A stretch of 64,000 bases of DNA from Siphonodentalium dalli (Eukaryota > Mollusca > Scaphopoda > Gadilida > Siphonodentaliidae). Below, in pieces: positions 1-11,524 of the stretch. The notes beneath the pieces are model-generated. The model was not told the origin of the DNA, ran no database searches, and was given only the letters and a program-made list of their open reading frames with translations. The position numbers and the translations under genes were made by a program. The DNA lies in NCBI GenBank assembly GCA_032622095.1, contig CP136062.1:163678875-163742874 (forward strand). Reading direction: 5' to 3'. Numbering within the stretch: the first letter of the stretch is position 1; each line of letters opens with the position of its first letter.

Positions 1-518
1 AAATAACTCGTTCCCATCTACATTCCAATTTCAACAGCCGTGACAAATTTCATGATGATCAGACTAAAGGTACGACCTGTAGCCAGTGCTAAAGGATTTA
101 GTCATACAAAGAGTAAAATCCGAGATGGCTGCTGGCGGCCATGTTTTTAGCCCGAATGACCCAAAGATGACTAGTTCCCATCTACATGTCATTGTTAACA
201 TCCATGACAAATTTTATGATGATCAGACTGAAGGTACGACCTGTAGCCCGTGCTAAAGGATTTAGTCATACAAAGAGTAAAATTCAAGATGGCCACTGGC
301 GGCAATGTTTTTTTTCCGAAATAACCCCAAAATGACTCGTTCCCATCTACATGTCAATGTCAAGAGCCATGACAAAAGGTACGACCTGTAGCCCGTGCTA
401 AAGAAAATTGTTTACGAATCACACACACACACACACACCCTCACACACACCCTCACGCACGACGGATACCAAGCCATGGCATTAGCTCAAACTTTACAAA
501 GTAAAGTTGAGCTAATAA
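1..518 (+). mobile_element. Pearl-like element A, right part (left end off window)
   Basis: Three core repeats of the ~164-bp family (each with AAGATGGC, GGCCATG, GACTCGTTCCCATCTACAT and GGTACGACCTGTAGCCCGTG). They are followed by a CA microsatellite (421-450) and the conserved right end containing CCATGGCATTAGCTCAAACT and the palindrome around ACTTTACAAAGTAAAGT, finishing at GAGCTAATAA. Confidence 0.75.
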
Positions 519-591
519 GGTCATATATAATAATTTATTATAGATGCATAATCTGAAATAACGCTACCAAATTATATTTCTATGGATTTGG

Positions 592-1015
592 GGGTAAAAA
601 TAGATAATTTTTAAAATTAAAATTAGTTTTTCCTCAAGGGAAGCCCGAAACTGAACTATATGGATTATTATCCTCGGCCTTGTGTTATCAGGAGGGTTAA
701 AATTTATTGTCCGTTTATTAGCCTACTCCGGTCAATCAGCGACTCCGGTCAATCAGCGGTCGGATTAGCTCACGCATGAATGCGTCCCGTGCAAATCCCG
801 CGCTCTTAACAATTCATCTAGCCAGTTTTATTTCCGACTTTTAATAATAAGATTTGCGAGTCGCGGGGTTGGGAATGGCACCGCCATGGGAGGGATCTAT
901 GATAGTTCAGTTTCGGGCTTCCCTTGAGGAAAAACTAATTTGAATTTTAAAAATTATCTTTTTCCGCCAAGGAGAAGCCCTTCAACTGAACTATATGGAT
1001 TAGAATGCAAGCCCA
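592..1015. repeat. Inverted-repeat element and dispersed repeat
   Basis: About 60 bp at 592-661 (around TTTTTCCTCAAGGGAAGCCC) returns inverted at 898-967, with a ~237-bp spacer. The spacer (about 660-830) has an inverted copy at 6465-6650. It includes GACTCCGGTCAATCAGC twice in tandem. No open frame. Confidence 0.6.
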
Positions 1016-1143
1016 GGAGGAGGCAACGAGCAATAAATTTAATATTCCAGTTTGACGGGAATGTACTCTTCCAAACAGATTTCATGTAAATGTGATTTAG
1101 TCATGAATCAGCTTTGATATGTTATGTGAAAGAGCTCATAAAT

Positions 1144-1277
1144 TCAGATTCCAGCATTGCTCAAGCTTGTACCTCCCCCCTCGTCTTTTGGAATAAACAT
1201 CCCAGGCAGTGCCATACCATACGCGCCAGCTACTAGTAGAAACCGAGCAGTAGAGACTGCTGCTTTTCTCTCGTGTC
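1144..1277 (-). CDS. Possible terminal exon of a small membrane protein (uncertain)
   Basis: Not recognised. On the minus strand an acceptor-like ATCACTCTCATCGCAG is followed by an open frame that reads (x)HERKAAVSTARFLLVAG, then YGMALPGMFIPKDEGGG and a stop. This looks like a last transmembrane helix with a short cytoplasmic tail. ATTAAA occurs ~100 bp downstream (1043-1038). A second hydrophobic open stretch (about 1762-1690) lies upstream on the same strand. A PMP22/claudin-like tetraspan gene is one possibility, but no signature residues could be tied together, so this is weak. Confidence 0.2.
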
Positions 1278-1569
1278 CTGCGATGAGAGTGATGGCGGTA
1301 TTTACTATTTATATCTTCCCAAATACAAAGCGCTATAGACGGTACGCGACAGCGAGTCTTCCTCACACAGAACAGCCTCCAAAGGCTCGGGTGCTATTGT
1401 CCCGGAGGATTGGTTGCCCGAATCTCGGAGAACGGCACTCTGCCTGCCACGGTCTGCTGATGCAGGACCAGGGGGCGCGAACTGGTACAGCCCGAGGACT
1501 GGTACAGTTGTGCAAAGTTTGTGTAATTCATTGTAACAAGATTTGACACATATCCTGTGATGAAGTTTT

Positions 1570-1780
1570 TACAAGAGATCGACCCGTGTCGTGTCCGTAC
1601 GCAAAGCGAGTTCCCTAGGAACGACAGAATCCTTGACCGACAGTGGGAACCACCGTCGGCCCGAGATCCTTGCTCATCGTCGTCAAAGCCATCAGACGCC
1701 AGGAAAATTATAGAAACTAGAAAGCATGTCAGGATCGACGCCAGCAACAGAACAGCCTGCATCAGGTTGAGGTAAGGTAC
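1570..1780 (-). CDS. Possible exon with a transmembrane helix (uncertain)
   Basis: Not recognised. An open frame with an acceptor-like CTTCCCTCTAG upstream contains MQAVLLLASILTCFLVSIIF, a convincing 20-residue hydrophobic helix, then an acidic stretch DGFDDDEQ. It could pair with the candidate terminal exon at 1277-1144. It could equally be chance coding in repeat-derived DNA, since the flanks carry a dispersed ~130-bp repeat. Confidence 0.18.
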
Positions 1781-2684
1781 TAGAGGGAAGCCCACACTGG
1801 GAATGGCTCGAACGAGGAACAATTGCGCTCGCAGTTAGATTATAAGGTGTTATTTCCCACCCCAAGGCCAAAATGGCAGAAAAAAAAAGAAGAAGGAAAT
1901 TGAAAGGATCCATTTGACCAGGGAAAGCCCCCCACCGAATCTCCCAAATGCAGGTGGTCCTGACACGCTGACATAAACGTCGATGACATACCACTAGGAT
2001 CCCCTGACGGCAGAGGAGCAGGCCTGGACGTATCACTTGGGATGACGTTTCCAGGATGACAAGACCGACCCTCGTAATGGAGTGGGCCACGGTGCCGTGG
2101 GGAAGCGTCAGAAGGCCAGTTGGCTGGTGCGCTTTGTGCGGCACGGGACTACGAGGCTTCCCCACCCAGAACAGTCGCCAAAGGCGCGGGTGCTTGTGTC
2201 CTGGAGGATTGGTTGCCCGAATCTCCAGAGGACGGTACCCTGCCTCCCACGGTCTGCAGAAGACGGGGCTTGCAGCATGACCAGGGGGGACCGAATGGTT
2301 CCTGCCCGAGTTAAGACTGGTACGTTTGCTCAAAATGTAAAACCATGGACCAATGGGCCCTCAACCAACTATGACAATATCGGGTATATTCCTGAGCAAC
2401 CCGTACGGCCATCAAAGTCGAATCTCGTTCGACTATAAGCAAGACAAGACATTCTGTTAGTTATTAGCAAGCGTAATATACAAAACATTTGTTAGTTATT
2501 GCAAAACAAGGTTAACAAGTGCACCGCTGGGCGGAGGTAACGCCCCCGACTGTACAATCAGAGAGGATTTTTCTTATTTTTGTGCAAATGCTTATTAAAT
2601 GGCACTTTGTAAAGTTATGTTATTCATGAGTAAACAATCCAAAATCAAGTTATCATCTGGAAACCAAAAAAAGTAGCAGAAAAC

Positions 2685-3130
2685 CTGAATTTTCTAAGTC
2701 CAAAAAGGGGCGTAACTCTGGAAAAAATGGGCGGACGAAACCACGGCTATGGGGAAATCTTGTCCCCCTGGCTGGTCTATTAGCATACCAAAGATCAACT
2801 GAATTGAGTTAGCGAAACCAAAGTTATGAGTTGAAACGTTCGTACGGACAATTTTCTAAGTCCAAAAAGGGGCGTAACTCTGGAAAAAATGGGCGGACGA
2901 AACCGCAGTTATGGGGAAATATTGTCCCCCCGGCTGGTCTATTAGCATACCAAAGATCAACTGAATTGAGTTAGCGAAACCAAAGTTATGAGTTGAAATG
3001 TTCGTACGGACGGAAGGACGGACGGAAGGACGGAAGGACGGAAGGACGGACGGAAGGACGGACGGACGGAGGGCTCCACTATATACCCCCAAATCTCCAT
3101 CGGAGATCGGGGGCATAATAAGGTAAATTC
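2685..3130 (+). mobile_element. Core-repeat / ACGG microsatellite / hairpin element
   Basis: Two copies of a ~160-bp unit start with TTTTCTAAGTCCAAAAAGGG (at 2691 and 2851). They are followed by a GGAC/GGAAGGAC microsatellite (about 3003-3070) and a terminal hairpin CCCCCAAATCTCC / GGAGATCGGGGG (about 3083-3112). Same architecture as the pearl-like family but unrelated core sequence. Confidence 0.6.
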
Positions 3131-3879
3131 CGTTATTTACTATGGCCACGTGATCTTACCTGCTAGAAATTAAACCGCAGGTAAGATACTGTCTTTTCTA
3201 GGCGAAGAGGACGATGAGATCCGATTTCTCCTGTGCAAGAACATAGCGGTGTCATTGCTTACGGTGAGGAGAACGTTTTATACACTTATGGACAGTCCGC
3301 AGATGGTGGAGCAGGCCTGGAATATCCCGAGGGAGTATGATTCCAGGGGGACAAGACCCACTCTCGTAATGGAGTGGGCCACGGACCGTGGGGAAGAGTC
3401 AGAAGTCTCAGTCCTTCCCAGGAGACAGGAGCAATTGTTCACGCAGCCGTATGCAATTGTAATTTTCTAATTCACGAATATTAAACTGTGCACTGTTCCC
3501 TCTTGACAGAATGTGCATGGTCATAGTAATCATTGATTCAATATTAAACTATTGGAAGGTATATATAAAATCGTTCCCATCGCAGTTAAATTATGGGAAT
3601 GTGAAAGTGCCATGGAACATGCATGTTTTGAGGTCTATCCCACAATGACATTGAATTTGAGAAAACACAACTGATGATTATACAGGCGCAAGTACATCCG
3701 TCTTCTGAATTGCGAGAGCAAATGAGAGCTCGAGCTGCGGTTACATCTGGGAAGAACTGAAGTCTGGTTGGCTGGTGCGCTGTTAGTGGCACATGATGAG
3801 TCTTCCCCACCCTAAGGCTCAGGAGCTGTGGCATTCGCCCTTGAAGATTTGTTTTCCAAATCAACGATGGTAGCACCCC

Positions 3880-4640
3880 GCCAGTCACTGGTACTGGGCA
3901 GTGGTCATGCACAATATAAAGGCTTCTTGCGGAACGGCGCTTTATATGTGTGATGATACAAATGCTTTCATTTGTGTTATTCATATAGGTTTTCTATTTA
4001 CCAGATAATCATATGGATATGTAGTAATAGAAGGAGAAGAGCCATGTTTTGGACTCTTTTGAAATTGGCACTGGCAGGCCTGCCGAATGCAAAATAAATT
4101 GGAAGCCGTAACGTATTTGTCGGTTGTCTGGTGGTGCTTAGGTACCCATAGGTTACACAAACTGTTATATTCAGTATCACGAGAGCCACATACAACTTTG
4201 ACGCGACCTAGATTTCACAACATCCAGGTGAACCGAACCGTCGTTCGCCTCCAATACGCACGCCTGCAGTGGTCGTGCGCAATATAAATAGAAACGCTGT
4301 TCATGTAACTGCACTTGATATGTGTGACAATACAAATGCTGTCCTTTCTGTTATTTGCCCGATAATCAATTGGATATGAGGCAATAGAAGGAAAAGAGCC
4401 ATGTGTTGGTCTCTGATGTAAATTATAGTGGCAGCTGCCCTGCGCAATATAAATATATTTCCTGTAATTGTGCTTAATATGTGAGTGAAGGCTATTTGAC
4501 ATTTGATCTTTTCTATATGTGGAAATAGAAGGTAGAGAGCCAAGCGATGGACTCTGTTGGAAAGGCTATTGACAGTGCATCGGGGGCACATGACAATATA
4601 AATGCATTGTAGTTCACCTTGACTATTCACGGATTGAAAG
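3880..4640 (+). repeat. Diverged tandem repeat with CAATATAAA motifs
   Basis: Units share CAATATAAA (about 3911, 4279, 4445, 4592) and AATAGAAGG(A/T)AGAGCC-type segments (4026, 4384, 4525), with irregular spacing of ~150-370 bp. It is an old, decayed tandem repeat. No gene seen from 3.9 to 5.0 kb. Confidence 0.45.
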
Positions 4641-4999
4641 CGCAGAAGTATGTCGGTATCAGTGAAAATTTACGCCATATTGATATAGTCAGTTCGTATG
4701 TCATTGAGCCTTTGAGGCACTGATACCCTTGTACTAGTATGGAACAATTATGGCTGGCCATACATGTTTTTAAGCTCACCATTTTGTATCATTTAAATTC
4801 GTAATTTGAATGTATCTACAAACACTAATATCTGAGGAAAACAGTTCAGATGTTGTCTATTTGTTACAGTGAACACGTGGAAATGTCAAACATCAAAATC
4901 ATCAAAAGTATAAACATTGATTGACTGAAAATTTATTGAGACACTGGCTAGCCAATGAATCATTTCAACACTGCGACCATGCCAGGTCACACGGATTTC

Positions 5000-6460
5000 T
5001 CCAAAGAGATCTGACCACGGACGGAAGTATCCTTGGATATTTAAGCAAACTATAGCTGAAGGTTCAGGCTACTGCATTGGCATATCTGTGCAGTCATGGA
5101 ACAGGGAAGCCCATTCTGCAAAATACATTGAGTGATTGCAAAGAAACAGACACAATGGTCGCCGAAATAACGACAGAGTACCGATATGAATTGATGGAGA
5201 TCGCCATTCGACAATGGGAACTCAGGCTTCAAGATTCGACGAGAATCACCGAATCGATTCCCGTAATGATTCTCACAAAACTTTACAATTTTCAGTGCCT
5301 CATGACTGACATGATTCAGCATTTGATTCTCGCAAAATGAAATGTATTTTGAGCCCTGGAACTTGAAATGAAAATCCTTGGTGCCCAATCTTGTGTCAGA
5401 TAATCCTAGTCCCCAATCAAACCAGTTGCACGATTCGTAGCAAGCGGACACTGTCAGTAATACTGGACAGACATGTAAAGAAAGAGACTATTCAAGAGAC
5501 ACAGCATTATTTGAACACAGGTCATATATTGACATATAATACTATATGTTATAACAAACATAATCTCATTGTTTCCAACGATTGTTCCGATAATACAATG
5601 AGGGAAAGGAAATGGAATCGCAAGAACAGAGTCAGAATTTCAAATAAATATCTTGAAGTCGATGTAACGTTTGCGACGTTCCAAGTATCCAAATACGAGC
5701 CCTCATGTTAATAGTAATACATACGGGCTAGCTAAGATATGCAAAAATTAATCGGTAAGCACAATTAATTATAACGACATGTTGTATATGTACAATGATG
5801 TTCTGTGATAATCATTTACCAAATGTCGGTTAAGTTCCAGTCGCTCAACTTCAACTTACAATTAGTTGAGGCAAAAGAAATTTCATTGGATTACAAGTTC
5901 TATCTTGTTTATTAATACATGTAAATTATCGCCAAAGGAGACATTTCTGTCCTGGCCAACTTTCTGCGCACAGAGCTGTTGCATATACGATTAGGTAGTG
6001 TACATGAAATGAACGTAGCAAGAAGTCGGCATCATGAAATATAGTTAGCACGAAATTAGGAGACTTCGCATACCGTACCACGTGGACTCAGAAATCGGAC
6101 GATTCATGCCACCGTATATGTTGCACAATAATGCAATATAGGTTCGCTACAAGTAAACGATGTGCGTCTGTAGTCATTGTCAAAATGGCCATCAATGGCG
6201 AAGTTCACAACGTGATTTTGTCGATTCCAATTCCAAAAAATTTCGAGATAAAATGGGTCGATAAAAAACGGAATAATTATAAATAGCGTTGCACATACTA
6301 TGAAACGAAGAGTTTCTGCGCGAACTTAAAAATATTAAACGACCGGGTAAGCAACAGATAAATTGCAAGTTTGTTATCAACAATAAATATTGAGTTGATA
6401 AACTCGCAAAAGAGAATACTTCCTTTAGTTAAAACCACGTCTGATAGGTCCAAGGAGAGA
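5000..6460. other. No gene seen
   Basis: AT-rich sequence with only short open frames (an 87-codon one at 5077-5340 on plus and overlapping ones on minus). These show no recognisable domain and no consistent splice signals. No repeats stand out. Confidence 0.4.
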
Positions 6461-6464
6461 ACTA

Positions 6465-6668
6465 AAACTGGCTAGATGAATTGTTAAGAGCGCGGGATTT
6501 GCACGGGACGCATTGATGCGTGAGCTAATCCGAGGGCTGATTGACCGGAGTCGCTGATTGACCGGAGTAGGCTAATAAACGGACAATAAATTTTAACCCT
6601 CCTGATAACACAAGGCCGAGGATAATAATCCATATAGTTCAGTTGAAGGGCTTCTCCTTGGCGGAAAA
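6465..6668 (-). repeat. Inverted copy of the 640-830 dispersed repeat
   Basis: Nearly identical to 640-830 in reverse orientation, including the doubled CGCTGATTGACCGGAGT and the end TGAAGGGCTTCTCCTTGGCG, which also occurs at 967-1000. Confidence 0.65.
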
Positions 6669-7034
6669 ATCTGATTTGAGTCAAGGAACCCACCCATCGA
6701 AGCTCAGAGTGATCAGATATCGATTTTAAAATTTGTTCTTTCTCGAGATGTGTACTTATTTATGGCCTGGAAAAAAGTCATCAAACAGACAGTCTCGAAC
6801 AAAATGGAGGATAAGTCTAAAATCAAGTGATAATATGGCCATATTTCGTTGAACAACATGCTAATAAATAACACGTTTTGGGAAATTTTATGTCATATTT
6901 GACAGTTGTTAGCATTATTTTGTTGTAATTAATTGATTCTGATAACTAAAGCGTATTTTGAAGAAATGGTGTCATTTGTAACTTGATGATATGGGGACTG
7001 TCTGATCGGATTGAGTACCTTTAAGGTCAAAATA
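6668..7034 (+). repeat. Dispersed repeat ending at AAGGTACTCAATCCGAT (copy 1)
   Basis: Shares both ends and interior with 42490-42878 (inverted), and its right half with 39915-40100. Shared landmarks are GGAACCCACCCATC, AACATGTTGATAAATAACA-like, TCTGATAACT and CGGATTGAGTACCTTT. Likely a non-autonomous transposon; termini not resolved. Confidence 0.5.
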
Positions 7035-7499
7035 AAAAATATTGTTTGATTCTCATCCCACTCCCGACATATTTCTGGTTGCCCTCCTCAATTTTGATGT
7101 AAACTTTTCTTCTCATGCCTTGGTCAAAACATAGTTTTATTTCCAAATTAGAATGTCAGATAATAAACATACAATAGAATACATTGGAATAGGATGATGG
7201 TATTTGGAAATAGAGGATTAGACAACAGGCAATTGCTTTTGTTAAGTCTTCTCCTCTGTGGTGAATTCAATACCCCACCTTTTATAAGGCCAAACTTGAT
7301 CAATTTATGTTATTTCTCGATAACCTTAATCGGTATCGGTCACTCTTCCAGAAACCATAGGTGTGTGTTTGGCATGATGCCTAAATTTGGTTTATTGCAA
7401 TTGGGCCAACCAATGAAAATGACAAGAGCTATGCTGGGCATGGCAAAATATGCCCAGTGTGCTTTTATGACTGTACAAAACAAATAATGACAGTGACAC

Positions 7500-8080
7500 T
7501 AAATCGTAGTATTGGTCGAAAAGAGCCATAAGTCAATAAAAAATATTCGTACCGAACCCTCAAACTGTATTTTGGTCTGGAGAACTCACATACCAAATTT
7601 GGTTCCGATAAAATGACCCAAATTAAAGTTATCATCCGGAAACCTCAAATATTGAAAATTCTAATTCGAAAAGAGCCATAAGTCAGTAATAAATATTCGG
7701 ACCAAACCAATAATCGAACTTGACCTGTATTTTGGTCTGGAAAACTCACATATCAAATTTGGTTCCGATAAAATAACCCAAACTAAAGTGTTATCATCTG
7801 GAAACCAAAACTGCTAACGGAGGGATGGATGGACAGACCAATCACATTTTTTTAAACGGGCATATAAAAATTAAGTTTCTTTTTAATTAAGTTTTTAATT
7901 AAATTATCATCTGTCGAAAAGAGCCATAAGTCAGTACAAACTAATCGGAATGAACCAAAATTCGAACTTGACCTGTATTTTGGTCTGGAAAACTCACATA
8001 CTAAATTTAGTTCCGATAAAATATTATATAAAAATAACCCAAACTAAAGTTATCATCTGGAAACCAAAACTGCTAGAGAC
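7500..8080 (+). repeat. Tandem core repeats of a GCCATAAGTCAGT family
   Basis: Three units of roughly 150-250 bp share CGAAAAGAGCCATAAGTCA, CTGTATTTTGGTCTGGA and AAAGTTATCATCTGGAAACC. A GGATGGATGGACAGACC stub follows unit two. It belongs to the same general class as 23270-23990. Confidence 0.5.
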
Positions 8081-8089
8081 CGAAACCAT

Positions 8090-8800
8090 TTCTTACTGTT
8101 TGATAGAATCACATCATTGGCATTAATTTTGACAAGTTGACGTAGGGAATAACATACACAACCACTCAACCAGTGACAACCTCAGAATGAAAAATTAAAT
8201 TCACAGGTTAAATTCCGCTAATCGGACAATTTTGTTCCGGTAACGTGACAAATTCTGGTTCATACTGGTAATTAGTAAAAGTATTATGTCATCTATGCCA
8301 AAACTAAAAGTGTTCTATACTATAGTATCCTTTTCTAACTCGGTATGTTCAACTAAGTTGAGTAAATATATATATGTTTTTCCCGATGACACTTGAGTCG
8401 CTTGAAAAATGGAAATGTGGTTACCGGCAAGACAAATTTGACAATGAGGTTCAGTCTTTTAGCGAAGTCCAAACACACGTAGTACAAATGTACATAATCT
8501 TTGGAATTCGGCCAAGCAAGGACACCATGTATTGGGAGGGGTTTGAAGCTCTAATTCTATACAATTGGTTTCATCCAATCGCAGTGAGCGGTTTCTTCTA
8601 GACGAGAAGAGGGCGGTATCTTTGCCCATTGATTATTTTGATTGATGGTGCATGTGCATCTTTGTGCTGAAGGGAAGTGGCGTGGCATAACTGACATTCT
8701 TTTCCCATGGTTGCGTAATCACGTAATCGTAGTACCACGCTGTACTGAATAAACTGTGTTCTCCAATTCTCAATCAACACACAAAATGTGGACCATACTT
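8090..8800. other. No gene seen
   Basis: Unique-looking AT-rich sequence. The 75-codon frame at 8374-8601 has no recognisable features and no gene is called. Confidence 0.4.
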
Positions 8801-8804
8801 ACAG

Positions 8805-10652
8805 ATCTTCTCAAAAGAAGTGTCCCTCCCGACCGCGTTACGACCGCATTGGAGTAACGTTACGACCGCGTTGATCCAACGCGGTCCGAACGTTACTCCA
8901 ACGCGGTCGTGATTTTTTCTCAACGCGGTCGAGGAAACCGTCAACGCAACATAACGCGGTCGGCATGACCACCAATGCAACAAACGCGGGCTAGATAACC
9001 GTCAACGCAACAAACGAGGTCGGGAGAATAGCTTATCAACTGTAATAATAATTATTGAATAACATTGTAAACAAGAACTTTGAGACATGGACTCATTTTA
9101 TTAAAAAAAATTAAATTGAAGAGAGAAAATGAACGACGGCCACCAATTTTAGTTTCATACAATTTTCTGATAGGAAAAAGAACGAAGTGTTGTGATCATT
9201 CGAGACGGTGATAGTGTATTTGGCTTGGGTGATGCGTGATTTATTGGTGATCTTTTACATTTACATTTAGAATTTTTCCGGAAAAATAAATAATAAATAA
9301 ATGCAGATCAAATTGATCGCGCTGCACGAATTAATAGAGATGCAATTGACATTTCTAACAAACGAAAAACTTTGAGTTCACGTCGCAATGTACGTGTATT
9401 CTTTGAATATTTAATATTCAGCGTCACCTCCTAATAAAGGTCAATAACCTGTACGTACGCCAAGGGTCCGATGTCATTTGAAATCTTCGTGAGGATACGA
9501 TAAAACACACATTGATCTACAGTTACACGCACGTTCGTAATCGACACATGGATATGCATGTACAGTGATGCAAATAATTTAGAATATTAATTATCCATGT
9601 GTTGTGAAATACATGTAAAACAAACAGCGTTCAGATTTAGTAACCAGTGATTTGTCTCTTTAACCAACAGACCGCGGATCAAAAGCATGTCGCGAATGAT
9701 TGACAGCGTTGTCAATAGACGCAAATACAATACGGGGTGTGTCTTCGGTAAAGTTGAAAGTGATACCATGTGACTCGAACGGAATTCTCGATTGAAAACG
9801 TGCTGTCATAACTTCGTCGGTTTTTATTGGCTAGTGACCACTCGATTAAGTCGTGTTCTGTGTTCAGGTGTTACTTAATTAATTCATTGATGATGAAATA
9901 ACGAAATCATTCGTATTCAATGGTGCTTCGAAGAGACCTATAATCCGCTATTGTATAGGCAAGCATATGATCAATATTAACTTTCTTTTTACCGTAGTAT
10001 ATATAAGTTGAATAATTTTGTTAAATTCTGTTTTTTTCACCGGAATTAAATCACTGCAATTCAATTATTTATTTGTCTTCATCAAATATTTGAAAACAAA
10101 ACATATACAATGTACATTTGAAGATCCAAGCGCGGTCCGACGCAGTCGATACCAAATTAGACAAAATTGTATTTTTTCTAGATTTCCGGGTTATAAAAGA
10201 AAAAATTTAATATGGTCACCATCAATTATTATGTCACAGAAATCGCAAAAAAATCTCACAGATGTCCACCGTTTTATTATCGATCTATATTTACATACAT
10301 TTATGGTTTTACATTGAAAACGAGTACAAACTATCATAATTTAAACGCTCTTTATTATATACCACATTTCGGTGTAAACATGGACGCTCTTTATTAGAAG
10401 CGATAATTTGAATTTTTTTGCAAGACTGACAACAAGTGAGTTAAATGTATTCTCTTGAAAGCCGATATCTGGTCATCAAAACCTCATATAATAAAAAGTT
10501 CCCAGACTCCTGTGCATTTTATCTTTCGCACATATATTTACAGTATTCTCCGAAATTCGTTATCATTTCTGCTGACAAGTACATCGTAAAATATTAACAA
10601 TTCAAATCACAAGTCTACACATAATGGCTTTCCCATTTTATTTCAAACGCCG
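8805..10652 (+). mobile_element. 1.85-kb element with CGACCGCGTT arrays (copy 1)
   Basis: The first ~220 bp (8820-9040) is packed with CGACCGCGTT and its complement AACGCGGTCG in both orientations. The rest is AT-rich with no long open frame. The whole block is present in inverted orientation at 57265-59115, which defines its extent. A shorter relative lies at 15450-16075. It is probably a non-autonomous DNA transposon with subterminal motif arrays; termini and superfamily are unknown. Confidence 0.65.
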
Positions 10653-10789
10653 ATGCCAGACAAAATATATACGGTAATTTAATGTCCCGCTAGCAAACAA
10701 AAAACACACACACACACACCACCACCAGATAATTTTCTGTAACTCCCTGTAACTCCACCCATATTTGAAAATTGATTGATATGTGTACA

Positions 10790-11445
10790 CGCATTATGTA
10801 AAAATCGGCATGACCGCCAACGCAACAAACGCAGTCGAGATAACCGTCAACGAAATGGAATGTTTCCAAAATAATACAATGTTGTTTGCGTGATGAGAGT
10901 AATGCATGCTCGATTAGTGTTAAATGTTTTACATATGGGCCCACATTTAGATTTTTCCGGGAAAAAAAATAATAAATAAATGTAGATCACGTTGATCGCA
11001 ACGCAGTCAAGTTAACCATCAACGCAACAAACGCAGTCGAGATGACCGTCAACGAAATGGAAAGTTTCCAAAATAACACAATGTTGTTTACGTGATGGGA
11101 GTAATGCATGATAGATTTGTGTTAAATGTTTTACATATTGGCCCACATTTAGATTTTTTCCGGGAAAAAATAATAAATTAATGTAAATCACGTTGATCGC
11201 GCTGCACGAATTAATGGAAACGTAATTGAGACTGCTAAAACAAACAAAACACATTGATGTCACGTCGCAATGTACATGTATGTGTGTTCTTTGAATATTT
11301 AATATTCAGCTTCGTATCCGATTAAATGTCGATTACCTGTACGCTCATGTACGTATAGACCAAGGGTATTGTGTCAGTTCCGATGTCGGCCGAAACTGTG
11401 TGAAACAATAAAGCGCGTTTATATAGGCCATAAACAAACGCCATG
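10790..11445 (+). repeat. Partial copies of the CGACCGCGTT element, tandemly duplicated
   Basis: A ~200-bp block with CAACGCAACAAACGCAGTCG, CAACGAAATGGAA and GGCCCACATTTAGATTTTT occurs at about 10800-10990 and again at 11007-11190. It continues into sequence homologous to 9300-9480 (CACGTCGCAATGTAC, TTGAATATTTAATATTCAGC). Confidence 0.6.
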
Positions 11446-11524
11446 AAAAATCCCAGAAATGTTCACGACGCTCGTTATGAATACCACCATACATGTGCAT
11501 GTACATGTAGTATTAAATAAACCA

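Larger units (their letters stand above)
1350..3890 (+). repeat. Three dispersed copies of a ~130-bp GC-rich repeat
   Basis: A GC-rich segment including GGAGGATTGGTTGCCCGAAT occurs at about 1350-1485 and 2150-2285, with a more diverged copy at 3740-3890. A neighbouring block with CTCGTAATGGAGTGGGCCAC occurs at 2010-2115 and 3309-3405. This looks like local duplication. No coding function could be read from it. Confidence 0.6.

Noticed and set aside
5050-5451. Overlapping 87- and 133-codon frames on opposite strands
   Set aside because: No domain, no splice or promoter support; GATTC-rich composition on both strands explains the lack of stops.
10018-10317. 99-codon frame with a counterpart at 57691-57882
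   Set aside because: The peptide similarity arises from the inverted 1.85-kb repeat; the second copy is frame-shifted and shorter, so there is no sign of protein-level selection.
10690-11263. Two similar minus-strand frames containing RKQHC(I/V)ILETFHFVDG
   Set aside because: Produced by the local ~200-bp tandem duplication of the CGACCGCGTT element; AT-rich, no start or domain support.
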